Positions 1 to 8,776 of a stretch of 64,000 bases of DNA are shown one piece after another (within the stretch, counting starts at the first letter, position 1; every line of letters begins with the position of its first letter). A program made the translations under genes and the position numbers. A model generated the notes under the pieces. The model saw only the letters and a program-made list of their open reading frames with translations, ran no database searches and had not been told where the DNA came from. The stretch comes from Cellulophaga algicola DSM 14237 (GTDB lineage: Bacteria; Bacteroidota; Bacteroidia; Flavobacteriales; Flavobacteriaceae). The DNA is taken from positions 1,984,001-2,048,000 of the forward strand of contig NC_014934.1 of the NCBI RefSeq assembly GCF_000186265.1. The letters run 5' to 3'.

Positions 1-2
1 CT

Positions 3-1208
3 TCAAACTTGTGTACGGAGATTATGGAGTATACCTCTCCTGATGAGGTTGCAGTATGTAATTTGGCATCGATTGCCTTGCCAATGTTTATAAAGAATGG
101 TGAGTTTGATCATAAAGAATTGTTTAGAGTTACCAAGCGTGTAACAAGAAACTTAAACAAGGTTATAGATAGAAATTATTACCCAGTTAAAGAGGCTGAA
201 AATTCTAACATGCGTCATAGGCCAATAGGTTTAGGGGTGCAAGGGTTGGCCGATGCTTTTATAATGTTACGTTTGCCATTTACAAGCGACGCAGCTAAAG
301 CATTAAACCAAGAGATTTTTGAAACGCTTTATTTTGCAGCGGTAACCGCTTCAATGGAAATGGCGAAAGAAGAAGGGCCTTATTCTAGTTATGAGGGTTC
401 TCCAATTTCAGAAGGGGAATTTCAATACAATCTTTGGGGAATAAAAGATGAGGAATTATCTGGCCGTTGGGATTGGGATAAACTTCGTAAAGAGGTGAAG
501 AAAAACGGGGTGCGGAACTCTTTATTAGTAGCGCCAATGCCAACAGCATCTACCTCTCAAATTTTAGGGAATAATGAATGTTTTGAGCCTTATACGTCTA
601 ACATTTATACGAGAAGAGTACTGTCTGGTGAGTTCATTGTTGTAAATAAGCATTTGTTAGAAGATTTAGTACATCTTGGATTATGGAATGAGAGTCTAAA
701 ACAGGAGCTAATGAGAGCCAATGGTTCTATTCAACATATAGATATCATTCCTCAAGATATTAAAGAGTTATACAAAACTGTTTGGGAATTAAGCATGAAA
801 GACATTATAGATATGTCTAGACAAAGAGGGTATTTTATTGATCAAAGTCAGTCTCTTAACTTATTCATGGAGGGCGCTAACTTTTCTAAATTAACTTCAA
901 TGCATTTTTATGCTTGGAAGAGTGGTTTAAAAACAGGAATGTATTATCTAAGAACTAAATCTGCAGTAGATGCCATTAAGTTTACACTAGATAATACAAA
1001 GAAAAAAGAGGTTCCTGTTAGTGTTGCTGCGGATGCAGAAATAGTAGCGGCGACACCAGTTCTTAAGCCTGAGGTTAAAATAGCCGCTACCCCTGTTATA
1101 CAGCAAGAGGTAGCTATAGAGCCCATGACGCCTCAAGAGATGAAAGAAATGATTGCGAGAGCAAAAGAAGGTCAGGCAGATGATGATTGTTTAATGTGTG
1201 GTTCTTAA
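3..1208 (+). CDS. nrdA: Ribonucleoside-diphosphate reductase, alpha subunit (C-terminal part)
   Basis: This is the C-terminal 400 or so residues of a class I ribonucleotide reductase large subunit, which reduces ribonucleoside diphosphates to deoxyribonucleotides in the cytoplasm. The reading frame is open to the left edge, so the gene is cut by the window. The first visible residues read SNLCTEI, the conserved NLCxEI segment with an active-site cysteine, so there is no true start here. [18 protein letters not shown] is also typical of the family. A linker rich in Ala, Val and Pro follows the barrel and ends in DDCLMCGS, the C-terminal CxxC pair that passes electrons from thioredoxin to the active site. 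The small subunit is expected upstream, outside the window. A strong terminator follows the stop codon. Confidence 0.93.
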   Translation, partial: SNLCTEIMEYTSPDEVAVCNLASIALPMFIKNGEFDHKELFRVTKRVTRNLNKVIDRNYYPVKEAENSNMRHRPIGLGVQGLADAFIMLRLPFTSDAAKALNQEIFETLYFAAVTASMEMAKEEGPYSSYEGSPISEGEFQYNLWGIKDEELSGRWDWDKLRKEVKKNGVRNSLLVAPMPTASTSQILGNNECFEPYTSNIYTRRVLSGEFIVVNKHLLEDLVHLGLWNESLKQELMRANGSIQHIDIIPQDIKELYKTVWELSMKDIIDMSRQRGYFIDQSQSLNLFMEGANFSKLTSMHFYAWKSGLKTGMYYLRTKSAVDAIKFTLDNTKKKEVPVSVAADAEIVAATPVLKPEVKIAATPVIQQEVAIEPMTPQEMKEMIARAKEGQADDDCLMCGS

Positions 1209-1227
1209 ATAATATTTACAAGTACAG

Positions 1228-1262
1228 AAAAGCCCTTAGAAGTAATTCTAAGGGCTTTTTTG
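1228..1262 (+). terminator. Rho-independent terminator after nrdA
   Basis: A 14-bp perfect stem (AAAAGCCCTTAGAA with TTCTAAGGGCTTTT) and a GTAA loop are followed by T residues. The stem is A-rich on its left side, so it could also end the small minus-strand reading frame that follows. Confidence 0.9.
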
Positions 1263-1280
1263 TACACAAGGTTTATAAGA

Positions 1281-1364
1281 CTACTTCTTTATGTAAGGCT
1301 TTAGTACTGCTAATGATATGAAGGCAATAATGTAAAGCGCTAAAATTATATAATGATTTTCCAT
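1281..1364 (-). CDS. Putative 27-residue single-pass membrane protein
   Basis: A short reading frame lies in an otherwise gene-free gap between two terminators. It starts with ATG and ends with TAG. The product begins MENHYIILALYIIAFISL and ends in a basic tail (KPYIKK), giving one hydrophobic helix of about 18 residues flanked by polar ends. That layout is typical of genuine small membrane proteins, but I recognise no family and cannot assign a function. It could be a chance frame in AT-rich DNA. The gap of about 300 bases between nrdA and the next gene holds nothing else except the two hairpins. Confidence 0.4.
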   Translation of the reverse strand: MENHYIILALYIIAFISLAVLKPYIKK

Positions 1365-1454
1365 AGGTGTACTTCTTTAAACATTCTCAACAGATATACG
1401 TATTTATTATACTAAACAGATGTTGATAAATTGTTAAAAATGAACACGTTGCAA

Positions 1455-1497
1455 AAACCCCCTTAATTTTTGAAACTTTAAAAATTAAGGGGGTTTA
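1455..1497. terminator. Bidirectional terminator
   Basis: A 17-bp perfect inverted repeat (AAACCCCCTTAATTTTT with AAAAATTAAGGGGGTTT) has an 8-nt loop. It lies 19 bp past the stop of the gluconate dehydrogenase subunit 3-like gene on the minus strand and should end that operon. Confidence 0.85.
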
Positions 1498-1515
1498 TTT
1501 TAGATTATAGGTTTA

Positions 1516-2163
1516 CTAGATAGACCAGGCTTTTCCGCCAGTTAATTCTTGTAAATCTCCACAACCAATATATTCACCAGGTACAGGTAAGTAAGCTAAA
1601 ACTTCTTCACCTATGTATTCAGATGTTTTATAACTCCAGATAACTAAACCTCTTAGGTTATTTGCAAACGCAAATCTTGAAACAGTATCATCTAATTCCG
1701 TAGCTTCTCCATTTTTGATAGCTTCATTGTAAGAATTAATCATTTTGAAGTTTTTAGCTTCATCATCTTTTGATACTTTAAATGCACTTGCTAAAACAGG
1801 TTCTAAATCTTCTGGGCTTAAATCTGCAATACTTTCCTTTCCAGAATCTGCTACTGCTTTATTTAAAAATTTACCCATAGACATTTTAAAGAAATTTTGC
1901 GCTTCTACTTCCATGATTTCGTTAGCGAACTTATCTATAAAAATATGAACGTTTACTTCTGATGCAGAGGGTGTATCTGTCTTAGGTAAAATAATGTCTA
2001 CTAGTTTATGTAGTGCAGAACCTTCTTCTTTAGATAAAAAGTCTGGTGTCCATTCCACAACATTTTGCTCATTACAACTTTGTACTAAGCTAATTAATGT
2101 TGGGGTAGCTACCACATAACCAAGTGATAATCCTATATTCTTGAGGGCGATTCTTCTATCCAT
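1516..2163 (-). CDS. Gluconate 2-dehydrogenase subunit 3 family protein, Tat signal
   Basis: This is the small subunit of a membrane-associated or periplasmic GMC dehydrogenase. It begins MDRRIALKNIGLSLG, a twin-arginine motif followed by a hydrophobic stretch and LVQSC, which could be a lipobox. The 215 residues match the usual size of the family. The small subunit of such enzymes carries the Tat signal and takes the folded flavin subunit across the membrane with it. It overlaps the upstream GMC gene by one base, so the two are translationally coupled and almost certainly form a complex. No cytochrome c subunit is visible nearby, so the electron acceptor is not known from this window. Confidence 0.85.
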   Translation of the reverse strand: MDRRIALKNIGLSLGYVVATPTLISLVQSCNEQNVVEWTPDFLSKEEGSALHKLVDIILPKTDTPSASEVNVHIFIDKFANEIMEVEAQNFFKMSMGKFLNKAVADSGKESIADLSPEDLEPVLASAFKVSKDDEAKNFKMINSYNEAIKNGEATELDDTVSRFAFANNLRGLVIWSYKTSEYIGEEVLAYLPVPGEYIGCGDLQELTGGKAWSI

Positions 2164-3875
2164 TATACGTTTCCTTTTTTAAGTTGTTCTGCGGCATGGT
2201 TTGCAGCTCTTGCAGTAAATGCCATATATGTTAATGAAGGGTTTACACAGCTAGCTGAGGTCATGAAAGCACCATCAGTAACATAAACATTGGGTACTGC
2301 ATGTACTTGGTTGTTACCGTTTAATACCGATGTTTTTGGATCTCTACCCATACGTGCAGTTCCCATTTCATGAATTCCTAAACCTAAAGCGCCTGGGTTA
2401 TCAAATGATTTAACATCGCGGAATCCTGCTTTTTCAAGCATTTCAACAGCTTGTTGTTTAATATCTTCACGCATTTTCCATTCGTTTTCTTTAAACTCAG
2501 CATCAAAAGTAACGGTTGGTAATCCCCAGCTATCTAATTTGTCATAGTCAAGAGTCATTCTATTATCCTCGTAAGGTAAAACCTCTCCAAAGCCCATGAT
2601 GCCCATGTTCCATCCACCAGGCTTTAAGATACTGTTTTTTAATTCTTTTCCAAATGATAATTCAGCAATTGATTCTTCCCAATTACCTCTGCTGGCACCT
2701 CCTTGGTATCCAAAACCTCGAATGTAATCTTTACGGTCGGTATCGCCACCTATATTTCTAAAACGAGGAATGTACACTCCATTTGGTTTGCGACCTTTAT
2801 AATATTTATCTTCAAAACCATCAAATTTACCATTTGCACCTACGCCTAATTGGTGGTCCATAATGTTTCTACCTAATTGGTCAGAATCATTTCCTAATCC
2901 ATTCGGGAAACGATCAGATTTTGATTGCAATAAAATTTGAGTAGAAGCTATAGATGATGCACATAAGAAAATCACTTTTGCTTTAAAAACAAATTCTTCT
3001 TTTGTTAAACGATCTATTACTTTAACACCTATTGCCTTTTTTGTAGCATCGTCATAAATAACTTCTGATACAATAGAATCGGGTCTTAGTGTTAAGTTAC
3101 CTGTGCTTTCTGCTGCAGGTAAGGTAGAAGAGTTAGAGCTAAAATAAGCTCCAAAAGGACACCCTCTTATACAACGGTTTCTAAATTGACATTTACTTCT
3201 ACCATCAAATTTCTTTTCCCCTGTAATGTGTGCTACACGACCAGCAGTTACAACTCTACCATCAAAATTTTCAGAAACTTTATCTCTAAGTGTTTGTTCT
3301 ACACAATTTAATTCCATCATAGGTCCAAATTGACCATCAGGTAACTGTTCTAATCCTAAATTTTCACCACTAACACCTATATAAGATTCTATTTTGTCAT
3401 ACCAAGGGGCAATATCTTTATAACGAACTGGCCAATCTACAGCAATACCATCTTTTTTATTAGCTCCAAAATCAATATCACTCCAGCGGTAGCTATGACG
3501 CCCCCACATGATAGATCTACCACCAACGTGATAACCACGAATCCAGTCAAATCTTTTAGTTTCGTTATAGGGGTGCTCTAAATCATTTACAAACCAGAAA
3601 TTATGTGGTGCTTTAACAGTATACCCAGTTCTTCCTTGCTTAAGTTGTTTGTCTATATCTTCTTTTGGTAATTCACCATTATTCGGAAAATCCCAATCAT
3701 CCATATTTGCAGTAGGGTAATCCTTAATATGGGTTACCATTTTTCCGCGTTCTAGAATTAAAGTTTTAAGACCGTTTTCGCATAGTTCTTTAGCAGCCCA
3801 TCCACCACTTATACCTGTACCTACAACAATCGCATCATACGACTCTTGTTCTTCGTTGTAAAAAAAATTGCTCAT
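2163..3875 (-). CDS. GMC family oxidoreductase (FAD sugar dehydrogenase large subunit)
   Basis: This is a flavoprotein of the glucose-methanol-choline family, expected to oxidise a hydroxyl of a sugar. The N-terminus has the FAD dinucleotide fold (VVGTGISGGWAAKEL, residues 18-32). The C-terminal GMC domain shows HEMGTARMG and later SCVNPSLT, the usual active-site region. There is no signal peptide. The Tat-bearing subunit encoded immediately downstream with a one-base overlap probably exports it. Three cysteines, C229, C235 and C239, sit in a CxxxxxCxxxC cluster before a PFG motif. In FAD glucose dehydrogenases a cysteine cluster holds a 3Fe-4S centre, so the same role is possible here but unproven. 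A close paralogue lies about 7 kb away on the same strand. Confidence 0.9.
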   Translation of the reverse strand: MSNFFYNEEQESYDAIVVGTGISGGWAAKELCENGLKTLILERGKMVTHIKDYPTANMDDWDFPNNGELPKEDIDKQLKQGRTGYTVKAPHNFWFVNDLEHPYNETKRFDWIRGYHVGGRSIMWGRHSYRWSDIDFGANKKDGIAVDWPVRYKDIAPWYDKIESYIGVSGENLGLEQLPDGQFGPMMELNCVEQTLRDKVSENFDGRVVTAGRVAHITGEKKFDGRSKCQFRNRCIRGCPFGAYFSSNSSTLPAAESTGNLTLRPDSIVSEVIYDDATKKAIGVKVIDRLTKEEFVFKAKVIFLCASSIASTQILLQSKSDRFPNGLGNDSDQLGRNIMDHQLGVGANGKFDGFEDKYYKGRKPNGVYIPRFRNIGGDTDRKDYIRGFGYQGGASRGNWEESIAELSFGKELKNSILKPGGWNMGIMGFGEVLPYEDNRMTLDYDKLDSWGLPTVTFDAEFKENEWKMREDIKQQAVEMLEKAGFRDVKSFDNPGALGLGIHEMGTARMGRDPKTSVLNGNNQVHAVPNVYVTDGAFMTSASCVNPSLTYMAFTARAANHAAEQLKKGNV

Positions 3876-3957
3876 GCAGTAAAATTGTTTATTTCGTAAA
3901 TTTATTAAATATAAAATAAATTTTTTACATTTAAACGCTAAGAATACAAGGATATCT

Positions 3958-3975
3958 CACTATAACGTTGTAGTG
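3958..3975. promoter_or_regulatory. 18-bp palindrome, candidate operator
   Basis: CACTATAACGTTGTAGTG is a palindrome of 18 bp with a single mismatched pair and an AACGTT core. There is no loop, so it is a DNA-binding site rather than an RNA hairpin. It lies between the divergently transcribed GMC operon and the isomerase-transporter operon, 18 bp before the first ATG of the latter. A LacI-type regulator would fit the core, but no such gene is in the window. Confidence 0.5.
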
Positions 3976-4010
3976 GGCTGATAATTTAACAAATGACTAA
4001 TTTAGAGATT

Positions 4011-5009
4011 ATGAAAGATTCGATTTTCAACAAACGGGGTTTGCTTTTTGCCTTTTTTGCAGTTTTTTTATTCTTTTTTTCATGTAAGGATGAAAAGAAA
4101 AAAGAAGATACTATTTTAAAGGTGGAGGATACAGCTGTTGTAGCTCCTTTTTTTAAATTATCATTGGCACAATGGTCAATGCATAAGATGATTTTTGATG
4201 ATAATGTAAGTCCATATACATTTGCGGGAAAAGCTAAGAGTTGGGGTTTTTCTGGATTGGAATATGTAAGCGGATTGTATTATGAGGAATTGGAGAAAGA
4301 AAATTTTTCTGATGAGGCTATGGCGGCTTTCGTAGAAAAATGTAATGCGGAAAGTAAGAAACACGGAATGACAAATCTTCTAATCATGATTGATGGGCAA
4401 GGAGATCTTGCTACAGAAAAACCAGAAGAACGTAAAGCAGCTGTTGAAAATCATTACAAGTGGGTAGATGCAGCAGAAGCAATGGGTTGTCATTCTATAC
4501 GTGTAAATCTTGCGGGAGGAACTACTAAAGAAAAATGGCTAGAGAATGCTGTAGATGGCTTAACACAGTTGGCTACCTACGCTAAAGACAAAAATATTAA
4601 TGTAATTGTAGAAAATCATGGAGGTTTTTCTTCTAATGCGGAAGATTTAGCAACAGTAATGAGTACCGTTAACATGCCAAACTGTGGTACGCTTCCAGAT
4701 TTTGGAAATTTTTGCATCAAAAGAAAAGATGGTTCAGTGTATAATGGGGAGTGTGCCGAAGAATATGACATGTATAAAGGGGTACAAGAATTAATGCCGT
4801 TTGCAAAGGGTGTAAGTGCAAAATCTTACAATTTTGATGCAGAAGGAAACGAAACTAAAATCGATTTTTCTAAAATGATGAAAATCGTGAAAGAGGCAGG
4901 TTATGAAGGTTTTGTGGGTGTAGAGTATGAGGGAGATGTTTTGACGGAAGAAGAAGGGATTATTGCGACTAAAGATTTATTGCTTAAGGTAGCTAAGAAT
5001 TTAAAATAG
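4011..5009 (+). CDS. Sugar phosphate isomerase/epimerase family lipoprotein (TIM barrel)
   Basis: This is a xylose isomerase-like TIM barrel protein, related to hydroxypyruvate isomerase and IolE-type enzymes. The chosen start gives a compact lipoprotein signal (MKDSIFNKRG, a hydrophobic run, then FFFSC). An in-frame ATG 18 bp upstream is possible but lengthens the n-region to an unusual degree. The mature protein has the family's metal-site segments: VENHGGF, LPDFGNF, a VSAKS strand where His-Lys is more usual, and GVEYEGD near the end. Lipidation puts it outside the cytoplasm, which is unusual for this family. The likely role is hydration, isomerisation or epimerisation of a keto-sugar made by the GMC enzyme. 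It heads an apparent operon with two transporters and a dehydrogenase. Confidence 0.8.
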   Translation: MKDSIFNKRGLLFAFFAVFLFFFSCKDEKKKEDTILKVEDTAVVAPFFKLSLAQWSMHKMIFDDNVSPYTFAGKAKSWGFSGLEYVSGLYYEELEKENFSDEAMAAFVEKCNAESKKHGMTNLLIMIDGQGDLATEKPEERKAAVENHYKWVDAAEAMGCHSIRVNLAGGTTKEKWLENAVDGLTQLATYAKDKNINVIVENHGGFSSNAEDLATVMSTVNMPNCGTLPDFGNFCIKRKDGSVYNGECAEEYDMYKGVQELMPFAKGVSAKSYNFDAEGNETKIDFSKMMKIVKEAGYEGFVGVEYEGDVLTEEEGIIATKDLLLKVAKNLK

Positions 5010-5111
5010 AGAATTTATGGGGAGATGGTCGTATTTTTAACCCATTAGTCAATTAACAGATAGGTTACATACCTTGTAAACGATAAAACAAACAACCAAA
5101 TATAATAGCAC

Positions 5112-6341
5112 ATGGAACAAATGAATAAGCGTAAAGTTTTCTTAGCCGCTTGTATGGCATTAATTGTAACCTCTATGACCTTTGCAATTAGGGCAGGAAT
5201 TTTAACCCAACTAGGGAAAGATTTTGGTATAAGCAATCAAGAATTAGGGTGGATCAATAGTATGGCATTTCTTGGATTTCCATTGGCAATGCTACTTGGA
5301 GGTCTTATGTATAATACCTTGGGTGCTAAAAAATTATTGATGGTTGCCTTTGTTTGTCACTTGCTTGGGCTGGTGTTGACTATCTATGCAGGTGGTTTTT
5401 GGACTTTAATTATCTCCACGTTCTTTATAGGTTTTGCAAATGGCTCTGTAGAGGCAGCTTGTAATCCTATGATTGCAGATATGTATACCAACAATAGAAC
5501 TGCTATGTTGAACAAATTTCATGTGTGGTTTCCTGGTGGTCTTGTAATTGGGGCCTTAGTGTCTAAATTTATGACAGACGGAGGTATAAACTGGCAAATG
5601 CAAATTGCTACGATGTTAATTCCAACAGCAATTTATGGCTTTTTGGTATTTACTCAGAAATTTCCTCAAAGTGAAAATATTGAATCTAATACATCAGCTA
5701 ACATTAAAGCACTAGCAAATCCGTTATTCTTATTCATGATGGTATGTATGACGCTAACAGCAACTTCAGAATTTATACCACAACAATGGATAGAATCTAT
5801 CTTAGGGAGTTCAGGAGCAAGCCCTATGCTTGTTTTAGCTTTAGTAACAGGTATAATGGCTTTAGGTCGCTTTTTTGCAGGGCCAATTATCCATAAGTTA
5901 AACCCAATAGGGGTGCTGCTTATGTCTGCAATTATAACCGCTACAGCAATTTATTTTATGAGTGTTGCAGATGGTGCTATGATTTATGTAGCCGCAGCGT
6001 TATTTGCATTAGGAGTGTGTTATTTTTGGCCTACTATGATTGGGTTTGTATCAGAATATACTTCTAAAACTGGGGCGCTTGGAATGTCTTTAGTAGGTGG
6101 TGCAGGAATGTTTGCAACCTCTATATGGAATCCAATTATTGGGTCAAGACTAGATACTGAAAAAGAAAGTGCACTTGCTGCAGGATTAATAGGAGAAGTA
6201 GCTGAAGTTGCAGCAGGGAAAGCAGTATTAGGTTTTATGGTATACTTTCCACTTGCGTTAGTGGTATTGTTTGGTATTCTATTTGTTATCCGTAAAAAAA
6301 TTGAAGCACAAAGAATTGCGCAATCGGCATATAAATTATAA
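5112..6341 (+). CDS. MFS transporter, sugar type
   Basis: This is a major facilitator superfamily transporter of 409 residues with about 12 hydrophobic segments. Segments two and three carry GGLMYNTLGAKKLL, the family's loop 2-3 signature. The segment FHVWFPGGLVIGALVS resembles the FucP (fucose-proton symporter) group. It lies about 100 bp after the TIM barrel lipoprotein and 11 bp before a second transporter, so it is probably in the same operon and imports the sugar or keto-sugar released in the periplasm. The exact substrate cannot be read from the sequence. Confidence 0.85.
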   Translation: MEQMNKRKVFLAACMALIVTSMTFAIRAGILTQLGKDFGISNQELGWINSMAFLGFPLAMLLGGLMYNTLGAKKLLMVAFVCHLLGLVLTIYAGGFWTLIISTFFIGFANGSVEAACNPMIADMYTNNRTAMLNKFHVWFPGGLVIGALVSKFMTDGGINWQMQIATMLIPTAIYGFLVFTQKFPQSENIESNTSANIKALANPLFLFMMVCMTLTATSEFIPQQWIESILGSSGASPMLVLALVTGIMALGRFFAGPIIHKLNPIGVLLMSAIITATAIYFMSVADGAMIYVAAALFALGVCYFWPTMIGFVSEYTSKTGALGMSLVGGAGMFATSIWNPIIGSRLDTEKESALAAGLIGEVAEVAAGKAVLGFMVYFPLALVVLFGILFVIRKKIEAQRIAQSAYKL

Positions 6342-6352
6342 TATAATATAAA

Positions 6353-7582
6353 ATGAAATTAAAAGTAAAGATTCAGTTGTCCTTGATGATGTTTTTGGAG
6401 TTTTTCATTTGGGGAGGGTGGTTTGTTACCTTAGGTACTTTTTTAGGCAATAACCTTAATGCAAGTGGCGCTGAAATAGGGATGGCTTTTTCTACGCAGT
6501 CATGGGGCGCTATTATCGCACCGTTTATTATAGGGCTTATTGCCGATAGGTATTTTAATGCAGAGCGAATATTAGGGGTGTTGCATTTAGCGGGTGCTTT
6601 TTTAATGTACCAAATGTATGGCGCTGAAGATTTCGCTACATTTTATCCTTATATATTAGGGTATATGATTTTATATATGCCAACATTGGCATTGGTTAAT
6701 TCTATATCTTTTAAGCAAATGAAAGATCCTGCAAAAGAATTTTCTTTGGTTCGAGTTTTTGGGACTATAGGTTGGATACTTGCGGGCTTACTAATTAGTT
6801 TTGTATTTTTCTGGGATTCACCAGAATCGCGGGAGGTTGGAATGCTTAAAAACACCTTTTTAATGGTAGCTATAGCCTCCGTAGTATTAGGCTTGTTTAG
6901 CTTTACGCTTCCTAAAACTCCTCCGGGAGTAGCAAAAGGAGAAAAGGTTAAAATAGCAGACATATTAGGACTTGATGCATTACGATTGTTAAAGGATAAA
7001 AATTTTTTAATTTTCTTTATCTCTTCCATATTTATTTGCATCCCTTTAGCGTTTTATTACCAAAATGCGAATCCATTTTTGTCAGAAATAGGAGTTAATA
7101 ATCCAACTGGGAAAATGACAATAGGACAGGCTTCTGAGGTGTTCTTTATGCTGCTGTTGCCTTATTTCTTTAAGAAATTTGGGTTTAAGAAAACAATCTT
7201 AGCAGGAATGGTTGCTTGGACATTGCGTTACATGCTTTTTGCATACGGTAATGCAGGAGAATTTGCATTTATGTTAATCATAGGTATTGGTCTTCATGGT
7301 ATTTGTTATGATTTCTTTTTTGTTTCTGGTCAAATATATACCGATTCTAAGGCAGGGGAAAAATATAAAAGCGCTGCTCAAGGACTAATAACCCTAGCCA
7401 CTTATGGTATTGGTATGTTAATTGGTTTCTGGGTAGCGGGTAAAATTACGGATACTTATTTAGTTGCAGAGAATTTACATGATTGGAAAACTATTTGGAC
7501 CTATCCGGCAATTTTTGCTTTGGGAGTCTTAGCGCTTTTTATGGTATTTTTTAAAAATGAAAAAATTGAATATAAAGATTAA
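6353..7582 (+). CDS. MFS transporter, NupG-like nucleoside/sugar permease
   Basis: This second 12-segment transporter belongs to the nucleoside:proton symporter (NupG/XapB) branch of the MFS. Its N-terminus, MFLEFFIWGGWFVTLGTFL, and the following STQSWGAIIAPFIIGLIADR are characteristic of that branch. In Bacteroidota, NupG-like permeases are often found in sugar catabolism loci, so the nucleoside label should not be taken literally. Spacing of 11 bp upstream and 9 bp downstream shows a tight operon with the first transporter and the Gfo/Idh/MocA dehydrogenase. Confidence 0.85.
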   Translation: MKLKVKIQLSLMMFLEFFIWGGWFVTLGTFLGNNLNASGAEIGMAFSTQSWGAIIAPFIIGLIADRYFNAERILGVLHLAGAFLMYQMYGAEDFATFYPYILGYMILYMPTLALVNSISFKQMKDPAKEFSLVRVFGTIGWILAGLLISFVFFWDSPESREVGMLKNTFLMVAIASVVLGLFSFTLPKTPPGVAKGEKVKIADILGLDALRLLKDKNFLIFFISSIFICIPLAFYYQNANPFLSEIGVNNPTGKMTIGQASEVFFMLLLPYFFKKFGFKKTILAGMVAWTLRYMLFAYGNAGEFAFMLIIGIGLHGICYDFFFVSGQIYTDSKAGEKYKSAAQGLITLATYGIGMLIGFWVAGKITDTYLVAENLHDWKTIWTYPAIFALGVLALFMVFFKNEKIEYKD

Positions 7583-7591
7583 AATATAAAA

Positions 7592-8728
7592 ATGGCAAAG
7601 AAAATTAGATTAGGAATTTTAGGAGGAGGAGGGGACTCTCTTATTGGAATATTGCATAGAGTTGCTTCGCAGATAAATGATAATTACGAAATAGTTGGTG
7701 CAGTTTTCAATCCCAAATTCGAGGATAATATTTCATTCGCTGAAGAAATAGACATTCCAACAAATCGTATTTATAAGGATTTTGATACCTTAGTAGAAGA
7801 AGAGATGAAACTTCCGGAATCAGAGCGTATTCAAGTATGTTCAGTACTCACACCAAATTTTTTACATTTTCCAATGGCGAAGAAATTGTTGGAAAACGGA
7901 TTTAGTGTTATCTGTGAAAAGCCAATGACGACCACCTATGAGGAAGCTAAAATTCTACAGGCTACCTTAGAAAAGGCAGGGACAATTTTTGCAGTAACCC
8001 ATACGTATACTGGGTATCCTATGGTGCGTCAAATGCGTGAGATGGTTAAACAAGGCGCTTTAGGTAAGATCCAAAAGGTAGATGTGCGTTATTACCAGGG
8101 GTGGCTAAACCCAGTAATTCATGATAAAGAAAAGAGGTCTTCTACTTGGCGATTAGATCCTGAGAAAGCAGGAATTAGCTGCTGCATGGGAGATATAGGA
8201 GTGCATGCTTTTAATATGATTGAATATACAACTGGTATGCAAGTAAAATCTATTCTAGCCGATTTAAATTACTTGTATGACGACAATCAAATGGATATTG
8301 ATGGTACAGTATTGGTTCGTTTTGATGGAAATGCAAAAGGTGTGCTACGTTCAAGCCAAATTGCAACAGGGGAAGAAAACGGATTAGCGATTGCTATTTA
8401 TGGCGATAAAGGTGGTTTAAGATGGGAGCAAGAAAATCCTAACTACCTATACGTTATGAGTGATGATAAGCCATTACAGGTTTACAAACCAGGTCATGCC
8501 TATAACTCTAAGTTGTCTTTAGATGGCACAAAGTTGCCTCCAGGGCATCCAGAAGGTATTTTTGATTCTATGGCTAATATATACTTAGGAGTATCAAAAG
8601 CAATTAGAGGTCAAGAATATAACGACGGTGAGTTTCCAACCATAATGGATGGTGTAAGAGGTTTAAATTTTATAGAAAGTACAGTGGCTTCTCATAAAAA
8701 TGGGAATACATGGGTAGTTTTAGATTAA
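7592..8728 (+). CDS. Gfo/Idh/MocA family oxidoreductase
   Basis: This is a cytoplasmic NAD(P)-dependent sugar dehydrogenase of 378 residues, the usual length. The Rossmann fold begins at LGILGGGGDSLIG (residues 7-19). CEKPM places the family lysine at K110, and MGDIGVHAFNM supplies the D201-xxx-H205 catalytic pair. Members oxidise a ring hydroxyl of inositols and sugars or reduce the keto form. Here it is the last gene of the isomerase-MFS-MFS operon and may reduce an imported 3-keto sugar to the parent sugar or carry out the reverse step. There is no signal peptide. A terminator follows. Confidence 0.9.
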   Translation: MAKKIRLGILGGGGDSLIGILHRVASQINDNYEIVGAVFNPKFEDNISFAEEIDIPTNRIYKDFDTLVEEEMKLPESERIQVCSVLTPNFLHFPMAKKLLENGFSVICEKPMTTTYEEAKILQATLEKAGTIFAVTHTYTGYPMVRQMREMVKQGALGKIQKVDVRYYQGWLNPVIHDKEKRSSTWRLDPEKAGISCCMGDIGVHAFNMIEYTTGMQVKSILADLNYLYDDNQMDIDGTVLVRFDGNAKGVLRSSQIATGEENGLAIAIYGDKGGLRWEQENPNYLYVMSDDKPLQVYKPGHAYNSKLSLDGTKLPPGHPEGIFDSMANIYLGVSKAIRGQEYNDGEFPTIMDGVRGLNFIESTVASHKNGNTWVVLD

Positions 8729-8747
8729 TATATAATCATAAAAAGAA

Positions 8748-8776
8748 AAAAAGCCGCACTATGCGGCTTTTTTTTT
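8748..8776. terminator. Bidirectional terminator between convergent genes
   Basis: AAAAAGCCGCA pairs with TGCGGCTTTTT around a CTA loop, with T runs on both strands. It serves the Gfo/Idh/MocA operon from the left and the ASCH-GMC operon from the right. Confidence 0.9.

Noticed and set aside
944-1126. Antisense reading frame within nrdA
   Set aside because: It is a shadow of the Ala/Pro/Val-rich linker of nrdA, with low-complexity Ala/Thr/Ser composition.
3876-3957. Possible promoter of the first GMC operon
   Set aside because: The stretch is AT-rich with TATATTTA-like sequence but has no full TAnnTTTG and no -33 element at a proper distance.
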